DNA from: Mytilus trossulus
Lineage: Eukaryota > Mollusca > Bivalvia > Mytilida > Mytilidae
Length of the DNA: 64,000 bases
Assembly: GCF_036588685.1 (NCBI RefSeq)
Contig: NC_086380.1
Span: forward strand, 51,388,614 to 51,452,613
Direction: 5' to 3'
Every line of letters begins with the position of its first letter. Within the stretch, counting starts at the first letter, position 1. Under the pieces are notes generated by a model. That model did no database searches. It worked only from the letters and a program-made list of their open reading frames with translations, and was not told where the DNA came from. Below are positions 22,649 through 37,600 of this stretch, one piece after another. The position numbers and the translations under genes are program-made.

Positions 22649-25600
22649 GTAAGAAAAGTTTCCTCGTAAATATTATTAACTTTTTCATACATTTCTATTT
22701 TCCAAAAAATAAAACTATTTTAAATATCTGAAATATGTTTATGGTAAATCAATGTGACACTTTTATTACTTAACAAGATTCCTGTAAAAACAAATATAAT
22801 TTATAAGTGTTTAATGTTCATATGTAGCGAGTGACATTGACTGGGTGTGCCGAAGAAACAATTCCGAATATTGACAGGGTGTGCTTGCATCTGACTTACA
22901 TGGACGACCCCCTATGAGACGAGCCCTCAGGACGAGCTCTCGTGACGAGCCCTCAGCACGAGCCGCTTATGTAGATCTGTGACTTTTTAAACTTCGTTTA
23001 GCCATTACAAAGTTCCGTATGCAGTACTGATCGGAATTAGATATAAAATGACTGGCATAGTTTACATAGCTAAACTTTGGACAAGGTACGATAAGTGTTT
23101 AATGTACATATGTAGCAAGTGAAATTTAGTGGGTGTGCCGAATAAACAATTCCGAATATTGCCAGGGTGTGCCTGCATCTGACTTACAGGGTCGACCCCC
23201 TATGAGACGAGCCCTCAGGACGAGCTCTCGTGACGAGCCCTCAGCACGAGCCGCTTAGGTAGATCCGTGACTTTTTAAACTTCGTTTAGCCATTAAAAAG
23301 TTCCGTATACGGTACTGATCGGAATAAGATATAAAATGACTGGCATAGTTTACATAGCTTAACTTTGAACAAGGTACGATAAGGCCTGTTTTTGCAATTG
23401 GTCCCCCTATTTTTTTCATTTTTCAAATTCTGTTTTGGAAAGCTACTTATTATATTAAAATATTCCCTGAAGTTTGAAGCTTTTTAGATGAACTTCAAAA
23501 CAACTAATTTTGGCAACTTGGTGAGGTGAGAGGGGTTAACTTTCTTTTTTATACAAATATTGTAATTATTATTCATTTTACATGTGATTCTACAAAAAAA
23601 TGTTAGTTCTTTCGTGCCTGCGCCAACGTGACCCAGGAATTGTTTTATTCCAATGTCATGAGAACTGTTTTTGCGGTCCAATTTGCCATATTTTTTTCCG
23701 GGTCACGTAGGCGCACTCTATTAAATTTTAAGAAACAATGGCCAAAAATCGTTATTTTACTTGTTTTGACGTTGTTGGTGCCCTTTTATCTCCTCACCTC
23801 ATCCATTTTCTGAAATTTATAGTTTTGAAGTTCATCCAAACAAACTTCAAACCTTAGGGAATATTTTAACGCGATAAGTAGCTTTCCAAATCAAAATTAA
23901 GAAAATGAGAAAAATGGAAGTGGGGGCAAAAACGGGTCTTATCGTACCTTGTCCGGTGTTACAAGTATAGTATACTATGTATACTTAAATAATAAGATCT
24001 ACATGTTAGCACTCATTAGTTTATATTAATTTTACTGCAAAAAGCAAAACACTGACGGGTTAAATTGCAAGTTTACATAATAAACACAAGAAAGTTTATC
24101 TCATATTTGTCATTTCGCTCATTAATTTGATCCACTTTAATTGACTTCCATCATTTTGTACTTAAGAGGTCAGAAAATATACTGATAATGAATTTATTCA
24201 TGGCACAACATCGTTTTATTGTCAAATCCTAGCAAACTAGGTGCGGTGATTTTATCATGATGTTCTTCCGTCATCTAAGATTCAGAGGGAGACATAAAAC
24301 ATGGAGAAAGGTCACCTTATTCTGCAAAATGAATATTTCTCCTTGAAAGGGTATCCCGCTAGACAAAAAAAAGGGACATTTTTTTGAAGATCGAATATTT
24401 TCAAGATTTTTAAACGCTATGATATTTTAAAAGTATCGCATTCATATTAGAACTAATAGCATTTGTATATTTATGTATATAAGAAAAACACAGCACTTCA
24501 AACATTACACGGACATAAACGTTTGCTTCTAACTAACTTCTGAATGATTCTGAATGTATATTTAGACTCTATTGTTGTTTATATTTGAACAAGAAGTTTT
24601 AAAGTTAGTATTTTCTTAATTTTTCGTTGCCGAAAACAACATTTTCCGCATGGAATGTCTGCATATTTACAATTGATATTAGACAATATTGCTATAAGAA
24701 ATTTTTTTATCGATTCGCTTCTTCCATAGACTGGGTATGTAGTATCCTTAAGCCTGCTGTTCATTCCTAGAAAAAAGTGAGAAAAAAAAGGTTAAATCGT
24801 CACCCTTTTTTTGTCCTTTTCATACAAAATGTACCTATCACCTCGTAGTAGATCCAATCCCATCTTTTCCCCACTAGTATGAGGCATGTAATCTCTAAAT
24901 GTATTGTTAACAGAAACATGCATGCACAATATTACATAATGTCGAACACAAAATTCTATTCTTAACCCAGATGTTATTTTGAAGAATTTACAAGTAAATC
25001 TCGTGTTCGTTTAGTTGTCGTAAAACAGTTACACTGGCTAGTTTGTTGATGCTATGGAAACAACCTTTGCGTACCAAATTATCCATGGATAATAATGCCC
25101 CCTTTTTTTAATTGTGATTTAATTTACCTTCATTATCATTAAGTTATTGTCATAAATTCAATGTCTTCATTCCCTGTATGTTGTTTTGTGACAATTACTG
25201 TGTTTAAATGTATGGAGTTTTATGAGATGGTACCATTATCTGTTATACTCCAATAGGAAAGCTGGGATTGGGTTTCGGAGTTATGGCCTATATCTTTCAG
25301 GAATTGGGGCCAAAACAAAGAGTTGCTAGTTGCTGGACGATAACTTGATCGTAAGTCTATGGATCTCCAGGAATTTTAAAACCTAGAGCGTATTATATAA
25401 CATTAAAGGAATTAAGGTCGAGATAGACTTTGGGAGTTATGGCTCTAAACGTTTGAAAAGGATTAGTGTAAAAAGAGGCCTTTTATAGCTAACTATGCGG
25501 TATGGTCTTTGCTCATTGTTGAAAACCGTATGGTGACCTATAATTGTTCATTTACTAGTATGTGTCATTTTGGTCTCTTGTTTAGAGGTGTCTTATTGGC

Positions 25601-28600
25601 AATCATACCACATCTTCTTTTTTTAGCCACAACCAATACTTTTCTAATATTATGTATAAATTGTATATTTCTTGACCAATTTCGAATGCTCTTCAACTTT
25701 GTACTTGTTTGGCTTTATAACTATTTTGAACTGAGCGTCACTGATGAGTCTTATGTAGAATGAACGCGCTTATGGCGTCCTAAATTATAATCCTGGTACC
25801 TTTGATAACTATTTCATAGTTTTTTATTATAAGTTTGGAATATTGGGGGTTCTTTGATATGTTGAATTTAACGGTATATTTAGATTTTTTACTTGAGCTT
25901 CGTTATTGAATTGGCCCACATTAATATCCAAAAGTGTAAAAAAAAACCAACAATACCTTGTATTTCAATTTTAGATTTTGTTCCCCGTTTTCAAATTAGT
26001 ACACAATAAGGTACAACAAGATTTCAACAAAAATTGAATTCAAGAGGCTCTTTGTTATGTTGAATCTAACCGTGTATTTAGATTTAATTTTAATTTTTGG
26101 CCCAGTTTTTAAATTGTCCAATTATATATCTTTGAGACGCCAAATTAAAAAAAAAACCGGATTCTGATTTTATTTAAAACTTTGCCTCATTTTTCGAGTT
26201 GGTCAAAATCGAGGTCAAAAATTAAATTGTGTTTGATTTCAACAAAAAAGGAGATATGGGGTACGTTTATCTGCTGGATATTACCGTGCACTGAGCTTTT
26301 GAATTTGGAGCCACATTGTCGAAATAGTGCTCATTGAGGTCCAAAGGGCCCAAAATAGACTTTATTTGGTTTCATCAAAAATTGATTACTTGTGTTCTTT
26401 GGTATGTTGAATCTAATTAGATATAAGAAGATGAGATATCAGTGCCAATGAGACAACTCTCCATCCAAGTCACAATTTATACAAGTAAACCATTATAGGT
26501 CCGGCAAAGTACGGCCTTAAACACGGAGCCTTTGCTCACACCAAATAATAAGCTATAAAGGGCCATAAAATATCAACTGCAGGGATCAACTCAATTAAAA
26601 GAAACCATAAACATAGATTTTGGATATTTAATCATATGTTATTGATAGATGTCAAATGTATGTAGCATCACTTTTACATGAATAGAGTTATGTCCCTTTT
26701 ATTACGTTATATGCAAGCGGCGGCTTCATCTGTGTCCCATTGACACATTCCCTATTATTTTTATAAAATCATCAAACCCATGGTATTCACAGGCAAATTT
26801 CATTCACATCAATTTCACGTGAATTTAAATTCATGTGAATTTCACCTCAAACGAGCTTATACGTGAAACTTACGTGAAATAAGTTTTTTTGTGAGTTTCA
26901 CGTGAATCTCATGTAAAACTCATGTGAATTTCACATTAAAATCACGTAATTTTTTTTCATGTGAAATTCACATGAATTTTCAAAAATAGAGTATTTCAAA
27001 TAGCATCTAAATTTAAAAATTTAATTAAAATCATGAAAATTTCAATTTTTTTTTATTGTAAATTTCACGTGAAATTCATGAGAAAAATTTCACATCAGAT
27101 TCATGTGAATCTCAATTCACGTGAAATTCACATGAACATTTTCACGTGAGTTTCATGTATAAGCTCGATTGAGGTGAATCTCACGAGAATTTTTTCATGT
27201 GAATTTCATATGAGATTCATGTGAAATTCATGTGAGCAAATTTTGCCTGTGTAGATAACATGATATAGTGGGTAAAATTAGAATTAATGGCACATCATTG
27301 TCTTTTCACTGTCATTTACGGATACAATGAAGTCTTTTCGGAAATAGATTTTACACAGTTAACATATTTCCTCGAACTGACAATCACCGCATTAGTAGTT
27401 TAAAAATCATATAAAAGTACATAAAAACACGTCATTCAATTGTTTAGAAAATATATTCTAAGTGTAAGTTTATTTTTATACAATTCAGTGTTCCTGTTTT
27501 CTTTAAGAATATAGCGTACGAAGAAGTATATTTAGGATGTTGGGAAATATTATATTGAATCATTACAAATGAAGCCCTTCCACTGTAGGTGTTCTATATT
27601 TTTTTCTTTCTTTTTAGGTTTATGTATATATTTTATTGTAACCTTTGACCCTCGAAGGGAAGTTGTAAGGGTTTATAATGCACGTCTATATTTGTATTTT
27701 GCTTAATTATGGAAAATACAATATTTCATGTTGTATAAGTTATTTAAAAAATGTCGTATTTAGGAATGTTAAGTGTGATGATACAAAAACAAGTAAATTC
27801 TGTGTGAAATGCGATATTATTTATTGTTATTTTATCTTGTATGTGAAGCTTACACTAAATAAATTTAAGGACAATCACTGCTCTCGTCTTTGTTTAGAAA
27901 CTAAATATTTTTAATGACATTACTTCTCTCATCTCTGTTGTGAAACTATAATAATACATGTTTTAGGACAATCACGTGCCTCGACCTCGGAGGGGACATT
28001 AATATTTACCCTCGTCCGTCAATCCCGTTTTTGTCATTGCACATGTTCTGAAACCACATAACATGTGTAGAATATAAGGACATACTATGTAGATTTGCAT
28101 ATACACAAAAAAACTGTTTGTCACATAAATTATGTGTCTTTGAACTAAGGAATCTGGTGAGAATTTGTTTGCCTATAGTGACAATGTGGGGGTGTGTTGT
28201 ATGTAAGTGTTCTCAGAAAGGTTCATTGATTGGCCCTGAACGAACTTTCATTAATCGCGATAACTCTTAGAACAGCACTTGTCTGTTGTCTTTATGATAG
28301 TCGTTTTACCCTTGTCCGTCCGCACGCCCAAAAGTCTCAAACTTTAGTTTGCCTCAACCAAATACCATGGATCTTATACACAATGCTTATTACCACATAA
28401 TTCAGATCAAGTTTGAAATTGGATGGCGTCACTTTTACCGTTCTTGAGACGTGTCCATTTATAATAATAAACATTGCTGATTTTTTCGTTTCCGTTCTCC
28501 AACTTTAAGTTTTCCTCAACTAAATGTTATGAAAGTTATACATGATACTTATTACCACAAAATACAGATCAAGTTTGATTTGTGGTAGTGTCACTTTTAC

Positions 28601-31600
28601 GGTTCTATACTTATACCTGTTTACAAATGGAAAAAAATGCTTTTTTTTCGTTTCTGATCTCTAACTTAAGCTTTTTTCTAAACCAAATGTTCTGAGACTT
28701 ATACACAATACTTATTATCACAACACTCGGATCTAGTACAAATTTTGGTGGCGTTACTCTTATCGTTCTTCAGTTGTGTCCCTTTATGATCCCCTCCTCA
28801 AATATTGAACATTGTCATTGCCTTGGTGTAAATAATATACATCATTCGGGATTACGCCCAAGGCGTTTCGTATACATAAACTGTAACAAGCCAATTGTAC
28901 ACACAAATACGACATCTGGTAAACTACTGATCTATCTTTTATTACCCGGATTATTTTGTAGTTAAACAACAGACAAGTCATATTAAGATAAACATCTGCC
29001 TATTTTTTATGTTTTGTTGAAAAGTTATCAGTGATGAAGATACGTTATAATATCATCAGTAATCAATCATCTTTCTGTACATGCTGTAAATTACATTTTA
29101 AGTAGGTGTAGTTTATGAAATACTGCATTTTCGATAAAGAAATTTTATTTAGGTATAGTAGAGAGTTAGGCTTGCTACATGTCCCTTCCTTTTTTCCTTT
29201 TTTTCTTCTTCAATTTTGCCCCTTTAACAAATCTTCTACTACTATAACTAAAATTTTACCATTAGACTGACATATACAGAGGGCAATCAGTATACTGAAC
29301 TGGTACTTTTCGTTGAGCATATAAATTAGTAAGAAATATATAAATAAAAGAAACGGAATTGTTGAAAGTCTAAATAGGGTGAAAGAAATTTGATATAAGT
29401 TTATTTAGAACTATATTCTCCCTTTATATAATCTTTGTTCTACTAAAGTACCAAAAAAAAACACACGCAATTGACCAGAACAGTACATACAATCAAGAAA
29501 ACTAAGGTATAAAACAAAACTTGCATATATATTTGACATGCTATACTACTATATGGTATAGTTTTAATTTCAAGGTGCTTTGCAGATCTATCGTGACGTA
29601 TTTTTCCCCTGGGCTTCAAAACCCTGAAAATAGCAATGTGTTTGTTTTAGGGGTTGGGTTTTTATACGACCGCAAAAATTGAAAAAAAAATTGGTCGTAT
29701 ATTGGTATCACTTTGACGTCGTCGTCGTCGTCGTCGTCAGAAGACATTTGGTTTTCGTACTCTTAACTTTAGTAAAAGTAATTTAAACACAAGGTTTATG
29801 ACCATAAAAGGAAGGTTGGGATTGATTTTGGGAGTTTTGGTCTAAACAGTTTAGGCATTAGAGGCTCAAAAGGGCCTAAATAAGCATTTCCATAATTTTT
29901 GCACAATAACTTTAGTATAAGTGAACTGAAATCTAAGAAATTTTAACACAAGGTTTATGACCACAAAGGGAAGGTTTGGATTAATTTTTGGAAATTTTGG
30001 TCCCAACGAATTAGGGACCAAAAGGGTCCAAAATTAAACTTTGTTTGATTTCATCAAAAAAATGAATTATTGGGGTTCTTTGATATGACAAATCTAACCG
30101 TGTATTCAGATTCTTAATTTTTGATCCTGTTTTCAAATTGTTCTACATTAAGGTCCAAAGGGTCCAAAATTAAACGTTTGATTTTAACAAAAATTGAATT
30201 TTTGGGGTTCTTTGGTATGCTGAATCGAAACATGTACTTAGATTTTTGATTACGGGCCAAATTTTCAGGTTGGTCCAAATCGGGGTCCAAAATTATTATA
30301 TTAAGTAATTTGCAATAGAAAGAAATTTTCAATGGCACAGTATTCCGCAATAGCAAGAAATCTTCAATTGCACAGTATTGTGCATTAGCCAAAAATTTTC
30401 AATTGCACAGTATTGCGCAATAGCAAGAAATATCTAATTGCACAATATTGCGCAATAGTAAGAAATTTCCAATTGCACAGTTTTGCACAATAACAAGAAA
30501 TATTCAATTGCACAGTACTGTCCGTTTTCAAATTGGTCTACATTAAGGTCCAACGGGTCAAAAATTAAACTTTGTTTGATTTCAACAAAAAATGAATATA
30601 TGGGTTCTTCAATAGCTGATTCTAATCATGTATTTAGATTTTTAATATTTGGGCCTGGTTATCAAATTGGTCCACATTGATGTCTAAAGGGTCGAAAATT
30701 AAACATTTTTTGATTTCATCAAAAATTGAATTTCTGGGGTTCTATGATATACTGAATCTAACCATGTATTTAGATTTTGGATATAGAACCATAAAAGGTA
30801 AATGTTCAATTTAATTTTTTTAAGTTTTTAAGTTTAACTTTCTTAGACCACATTCATTCTGTGTCAGAAACCTATGTTGTGTCAACTATTTAATCACAAT
30901 CCAAATTCAGAGCTGACGTATTATTGAGAAGTAAGTTACCTTTTAAGTTCAGATTTTCAAAGTGTAAAATAAGATTTTTACTGACAGACTGTAAGATAGT
31001 AGCAGTTCCCCATAAAATGTATTTATTAAGCATTAAAAAAATAAACCAAGAGGGCCTGCTAATTATTGGCATGGCATGCAGTACATTGTGGAGTTGTATT
31101 AGTAAGACGATGTATATGTATATCATTGGCATCTAACAACAAAATCACTGCTATGATTTATGACAACCAAACACATTATTTATCACTCTACAATCCTATC
31201 TGATATATATATGTAAATCTTTCTCAAGAGAAGCAACATGGCAATATTTAACGGAAACTGGGAAATATTTTTCAGTGAAAATTTTAATGAATATATGATT
31301 GCCATTGGTAAGTCTTTCTAATCTTTTTAAAAGAGGTAACATTTATTTCCCCTAAATTAATTAATGCCATTTTGAACAGATATTTCAAAGTATTGAAAAT
31401 AATTTTATACGATCTTCTTTGTACTTCTTTTAGTAATTTGGCCACTGCTAAATATACGATCAAATTTAAGAATTATTATTATTTGCAGTATTTATATATA
31501 AAAAAAATATATATGATAAGGGTATTTTCAACCGAATGAAGTGGTTGCAAAAAAGATATATGATTGCTTTCATAAACAGAAAGAAAATGTTTATTTTGGT

Positions 31601-34600
31601 TAAAAAAAGACTTTCGTCTGATGACAAAAAATAAATAGATTTTGATGGTGTATTAAATTGTATTCAACATCATAGTTTAGACTCTTTAACAAGAAGATTA
31701 CATTAAGTTTTGACAATATTATCATTTCGAATGAATGTACTACCTATTTTGGTTTTTATTTCGTAGAGATTTTTTATTACTTTTAGTGATTAACTGCGGT
31801 AAACTCGATACAGTTTCAACAGAATATTTCATGATATGGGTTGTATCAGGAACATTTCATGATATGGGTTGTATCAGGAACATTTCATGATATGAGTTGT
31901 ATCAGGAATATTTTATGTTAGAATTGATTTTATTTTAATTCAGAGTTTTTGTCATTAAATTCAACCTTTCTTCCAATTTCAACTACACCACGAATATTCT
32001 TTTTTCACAATTTCCCCTTAATTAACGCCAACATGTTTTGCTCTCTACATCATTACGGTTGAACGCAACTTGAAGTGAACTGAATACAAACCCTTTGTTC
32101 ATGTTTTATGTGGTAGTGTTTAACTAATTATAGCACTTATGTTTTTTTTATAAATAGAATAGAAATATACTAGGAATAGCGATTGAATATTAACAACAGT
32201 TAGTTAAAATGTCACTATGTCGAGGTCATAAAACTAATTCACTTAATGAATGTCAGGTTTTCATTCCCTGATTACTGACGATCTTTTTTGTTAGTGCTTG
32301 TATTGTTTAGTATACTGTTTTGCCATTATGTTCTGTTTTCTTTGACTTGTAGTTTTACCCTTTTTGGTATCAGACCCCTATTAAACTCCGTAGCGAAAGG
32401 GGCATTAAGTTTTACCCTCTCAGCCTGTACGTACGTATGTCCAAAATTTGTTTCCGTATTCAAGCTTTTGCCTCAACCAAATAGATTGAAACTTATACAC
32501 AATTACACAATGCGAGTGATGAAGTTTGAATTTACAAAAATTTAGGTTGCATCACTTTTACTGTTCTAGAGCTATGTCACTTAAACGGGAAAATTGCTAT
32601 TTTTTTTCGTTTCCGTTCTCTGACTTTGGTTTGACTCATCCAAATGTTATGAAACACATTCACAATGCTTGTTATCACAAAACACAAATTTCTTATCAAT
32701 TTTGGTAGCGTCACTTGTACCGTTCAAGAGTTATACCCATTTGCAAATGGAAATAGTGTTGAAATATTCGCATTTCCGTTCTTTTACTTTAGTGTTCCTT
32801 AGAAAAATGTTATGAAACTGATACACAATGATTAATACAACGAAACACAGATCGAATTTGAATTTGGATAGCGTCACTTTTGCTATTCAAGAGTTATGCC
32901 TCTTTACAATGGAAAAAATGCTGAAATTTTCGTTTCCGTTCTCTAACTGTAGTTTGCCACAAGCAAATGCTATGCAACTTATACACAATGCAACAACACT
33001 CAGATCAAGTAACAAATTTGGTAGTGTCAGCTGTACTGTTCTTAAGTTATGTCCATTTATAACTTTATATGCAAACGTTGGCATCATCTGTGTCTCATGG
33101 ACTCATTCCCTGTTTATTTATATCTCTTTTTTGATAATGTTCGAATTCTATTCGACATATTTTTATTAATAGTTCCTAGACATTTTATAAATATTTTACC
33201 ACTCCCGTGCACTGTTTACGAGCAACGTGTATGCACAAAACAGTTGGATTGAGAATTTATAGCCAATTCATTTGTTTGCACCTATACTATACAGTGCAGA
33301 AGTATATTAAGCAATTAATTACAACAGCTTTCTGCTTCATAACATCGGGAAACAATTAATATAATATATTCAATAACAAAAAGAAACACATAAATTTATG
33401 TGAAAGTTAAGTTTTCAAATGTCTAGCATTTTATAGAAATCTGGCGGCTTTTCTCTAGCAATAGACAATTCCAGAAGACACATCTTTTACACAAGACGAT
33501 TGTTCAACAGTATATACCGACGCCGACCTTTAGTGCTCAGATGCAGTCATTGCTCTTTTATTTTGGCATTACACGTTTTTGTCTTTGTTTTTTCATGAGA
33601 AGAAAGCGAGAAATCATGTAGCAAAAACTATTGTGACTTTTTGCGAGTTCGCCCTTGCGTTTTCGTTTAAATGCGCGTAATGGACCGATCTCCAGTGACG
33701 GAAACTTGGTATACACGCAATAATAGACATGTCGCGTGACTGTTCTTCTAAAACAAATGAAGTGGTCCAAGTCCACAGTTATTTCGTAGTGCATTTCTTT
33801 TAAACAATAAATGAAAATTATAAAAAATCCCATCTGCGCTTTTTTAACAATATCTTTACTTTGTGTTGCTCTACTTTTGGGACAAATTATATCAATATTA
33901 CAGACAATGTCATCGTCTTTCACTCAAAACTGACATTTTTATGTTAAGGGGGTCTTGAAATCTTTTGACAGCTTCCGAAGTGTTAATTTTTAACCTTTTT
34001 CAGCTGGATCAAAATCACTACTTTACTTTAAAATTCATGAACCAATTTTTTTTAATCCCTTACTTGCTATTTGAGGCATAACACGTGGAGGAATAAATTT
34101 GGAAGGGGTATAAAAAAATGGGCAAGTAACACACTGTCCACACTAGGGACTTTATTCGTGAGACAAGAAAATGTTGTCTAGAACCAAGTGGCATGCATGA
34201 TCTCTAATAATATCAATGCGGTATAAAACCTCTGCGCGAACATACGAAGAGACTTGTGATACACCTCACGTGCATATTGTCTATATACACTCATCCATTT
34301 AAAATGTCTGCATGGTTCGAATCATCATCATGTTGTTTATTAAATATTGTCTGTATACACTCATTCATTAAAAAAATGTCTACATGATTTTCCCCCGAAT
34401 GTTTATTAAATATTGTTCTTATACACATGGTTTATATCCTAATCCCATTGCCAATAAACTATGTAAAGAGCAAAGTACAAATCAATTAAAACAATTACAT
34501 CACTTTGTGGAGTGGTTATATCATTTACAAATAAATCTGGTACATCTTGTCTTTAATTGCCATGTAAATGATTACGTCTACATAATTGACATAACTTTAG

Positions 34601-37600
34601 TTTTATTGTAGAATGTACCATCAACACTAGTTATTGTCTTATTCTCTGATCCATACGTCGGTATACAATAAGCACCAAATAACATCAATCGGAACTACTC
34701 GGCCTTTCTGGTTGCACGAATTGTACTGCATAGCGAGAATGGCCGAGTAGTTACGATTGCAAATAACACAAAAAAAGATCAAAAACTAAATTGAACTCAA
34801 AACCGGACACAAGTACGATCACTTCTTAACCCTTCAACTTGACATGTTAGAAGTAGGGATGCCATCGGCAATGCACAAGTACGTCAAATTATGAGACACA
34901 CCAACTGGACATGGTAGAAGATGGATGGCATAAACAATAAACTTACCTCCAGAAATAACACACTAAAATTGAATATACGATGACTATAAGCGAACAAAAA
35001 CATACTCCGTGGACTCTATAATAATAATGGTAATCAGAGATACAACCGTTCCTTAAGTCTAGGCCCTATAGCTGGAAATCAGATGATAATTGAAATCACA
35101 GATACACCCGTGCCTCAAGTCTAGGCCCTACAGCTGGAAATAAGATGAAAATGGAAATCAGAGATACACCCATGCCTTAAGTCTAGGCCCTACAGCTAGA
35201 AATAAGATGATAATTGAAATCACAGATACACCCGTGCCTCAAGTCTAGGCCCTACAGCTGGAAATAAGATGAAAATGGAAATCAGAGATACACCCATGCC
35301 TTAAGTCTAGGCCCTACAGCTAGAAATAAGATGATAATGGTAATCAGAGATACACCAGAGCCTTAAGTCTAGGCCCTACAGCTAGAAATAAGATGAAAAT
35401 GGTTATCAGAGATACACCCGAGCCTTAAGTCTAGGCCCTACAGCTAGAAATAAGATGAAAATGGTAATCAGAGATACACCCATGCCTCAAGTCTAGGCCC
35501 TACAGCTACAAATAAGATGATAATGGTAACCAGAGATACACCCGTGCCTTAAGTCTAGGCCCTACAGCTAGAAAAAAAGATGAAAATGGTAATCAGAGAT
35601 ACACCCGTGCCTCAAGTCTAGGCCTTACAGCTGGAAATAAGATGATAATGGAAATCAGAGATACACCCGTGCCTCAAGTCTAGGCCCTACAGCTGGAAAT
35701 AAGATGATAATGGAAATCAGAGATTCACCCGTGCCTTAAGTCTAGACCCTACAGATGGAAATAAGATGATAATGGAAATCAGAGATACACCCGTGCCTCA
35801 AGTTAAGTCTTGGCCCTACAGATGGAAATAAGATGATAAAGTGGTAATCAGATATATATCCATGCCTCAAGTCTAGGCCCTACAGCTAGAAATAAAATGT
35901 TAATGGTAATCAGAGATACACCCATGCCTTAAGTCTAGGCCCTACAGCTAGAAATAAGATGATAATGGTAATCAGAGATACACCCGAGCCTTAAGTCTAG
36001 GCCCTACAGCTAGAAATAAGATGATAATGGTAATCAGAGATACACCCGTGCCTCAAGTCTAGGCCCTACAGCTAGAAATAAGATGAAAATAGTAATCAGA
36101 GATACACCCATGCCTCAAGTCTAGGCCATACAGCTAGAAATAAGATGATAATGGTAATCAGAGATACACCCGAGCCTTAAGTCTAGGCCCTACAGCTAGA
36201 ATTAAGATGATAATGGTAATCAGAGATACACCCATGCCTCAAGTCTAGGCCCTACAGCTAGAAATAAGATGAAAATGGTAATCAGAGATACACCGAGCCT
36301 TAAGTCTAGGCCCTACAGCTAGACATAAGATGAAAATGGCAATCAGAGATACACCCGTGCCTCAAGTCTAGGCCCTACAACTAGAAATAAGATGAAAATG
36401 GTAATCAGAGATACACCCGTGCCTTAAGTCTAGGCCCTACAGCTAGAAATAAGATGATAATGGTAATCAGAGAAACACCCGTGCCTTAAGTCTAGGCCCT
36501 ACAGGTAGAAATAAGATGAAAATGGTAATCAGAGATACACCCGAGCCTTAAGTCTAGGCCCTACAGCTGGAAATAATATGATAATGGAAATCAGAGATAC
36601 ACCCGTGCCTCAAGTCTAGGCCATACAGCTAGAAATAATATGATAATGGAAATCAGAGATACACCCATGCCTCAAGTCTAGGCCCTACAGCTGGAAATAA
36701 TATGATAATGGAAATCAGAGATACACCCGTGCCTCAAGTCTAGGCCATACAGCTAGAAATAATATGATAATGGAAATCAGAGATACACCCATGCCTCAAG
36801 TCTAGGCCCTACAGCTAGAAATAATATGATAATGGTAATCAGAGATACACCCGTGCCTCAAGTCTAGGCCCTACAGCTAGAAATAATATGATAATGGTTA
36901 TCAGAGATACACCCGAGCCTCAAGTCTAGGCCCTACAGCTAGAAATAATATGATAATGGTTATCAGAGATACACCCGAGCCTTAAGTCTAGGCCCTACAG
37001 CTAGAAATAAGATGATAATGGTAATCAGAGATACACCCGAGCCTTAAGTCTAGGCCCTACAGCTAGAAATAAGATGAAAATAGTAATCAGAGATACACCC
37101 ATGCCTCAAGTCTAGGCCATACAGCTAGAAATAAGATGATAATGGTAATCAGAGATACACCCGAGCCTTAAGTCTAGGCCCTACAGCTAGAATTAAGATG
37201 ATAATGGTAATCAGAGATACACCCATGCCTCAAGTCTAGGCCCTACAGCTAGAAATAAGATGAAAATGGTAATCAGAGATACACCGAGCCTTAAGTCTAG
37301 GCCCTACAGCTAGACATAAGATGAAAATGGCAATCAGAGATACACCCGTGCCTCAAGTCTAGGCCCTACAACTAGAAATAAGATGAAAATGGTAATCAGA
37401 GATACACCCGTGCCTTAAGTCTAGGCCCTACAGCTAGAAATAAGATGATAATGGTAATCAGAGAAACACCCGTGCCTTAAGTCTAGGCCCTACAGGTAGA
37501 AATAAGATGAAAATGGTAATCAGAGATACACCCGAGCCTTAAGTCTAGGCCCTACAGCTGGAAATAATATGATAATGGAAATCAGAGATACACCCATGCC

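Noticed and set aside
33558..33923. 121-codon minus-strand open frame in FABP intron 1
   Set aside because: No recognisable domain, no paired splice sites, and composition like the surrounding intron.
34687..34758. tRNA or small structured RNA
   Set aside because: A 12-bp stem around a 36-nt loop is present, but the cloverleaf arms and box A/B sequences are absent.
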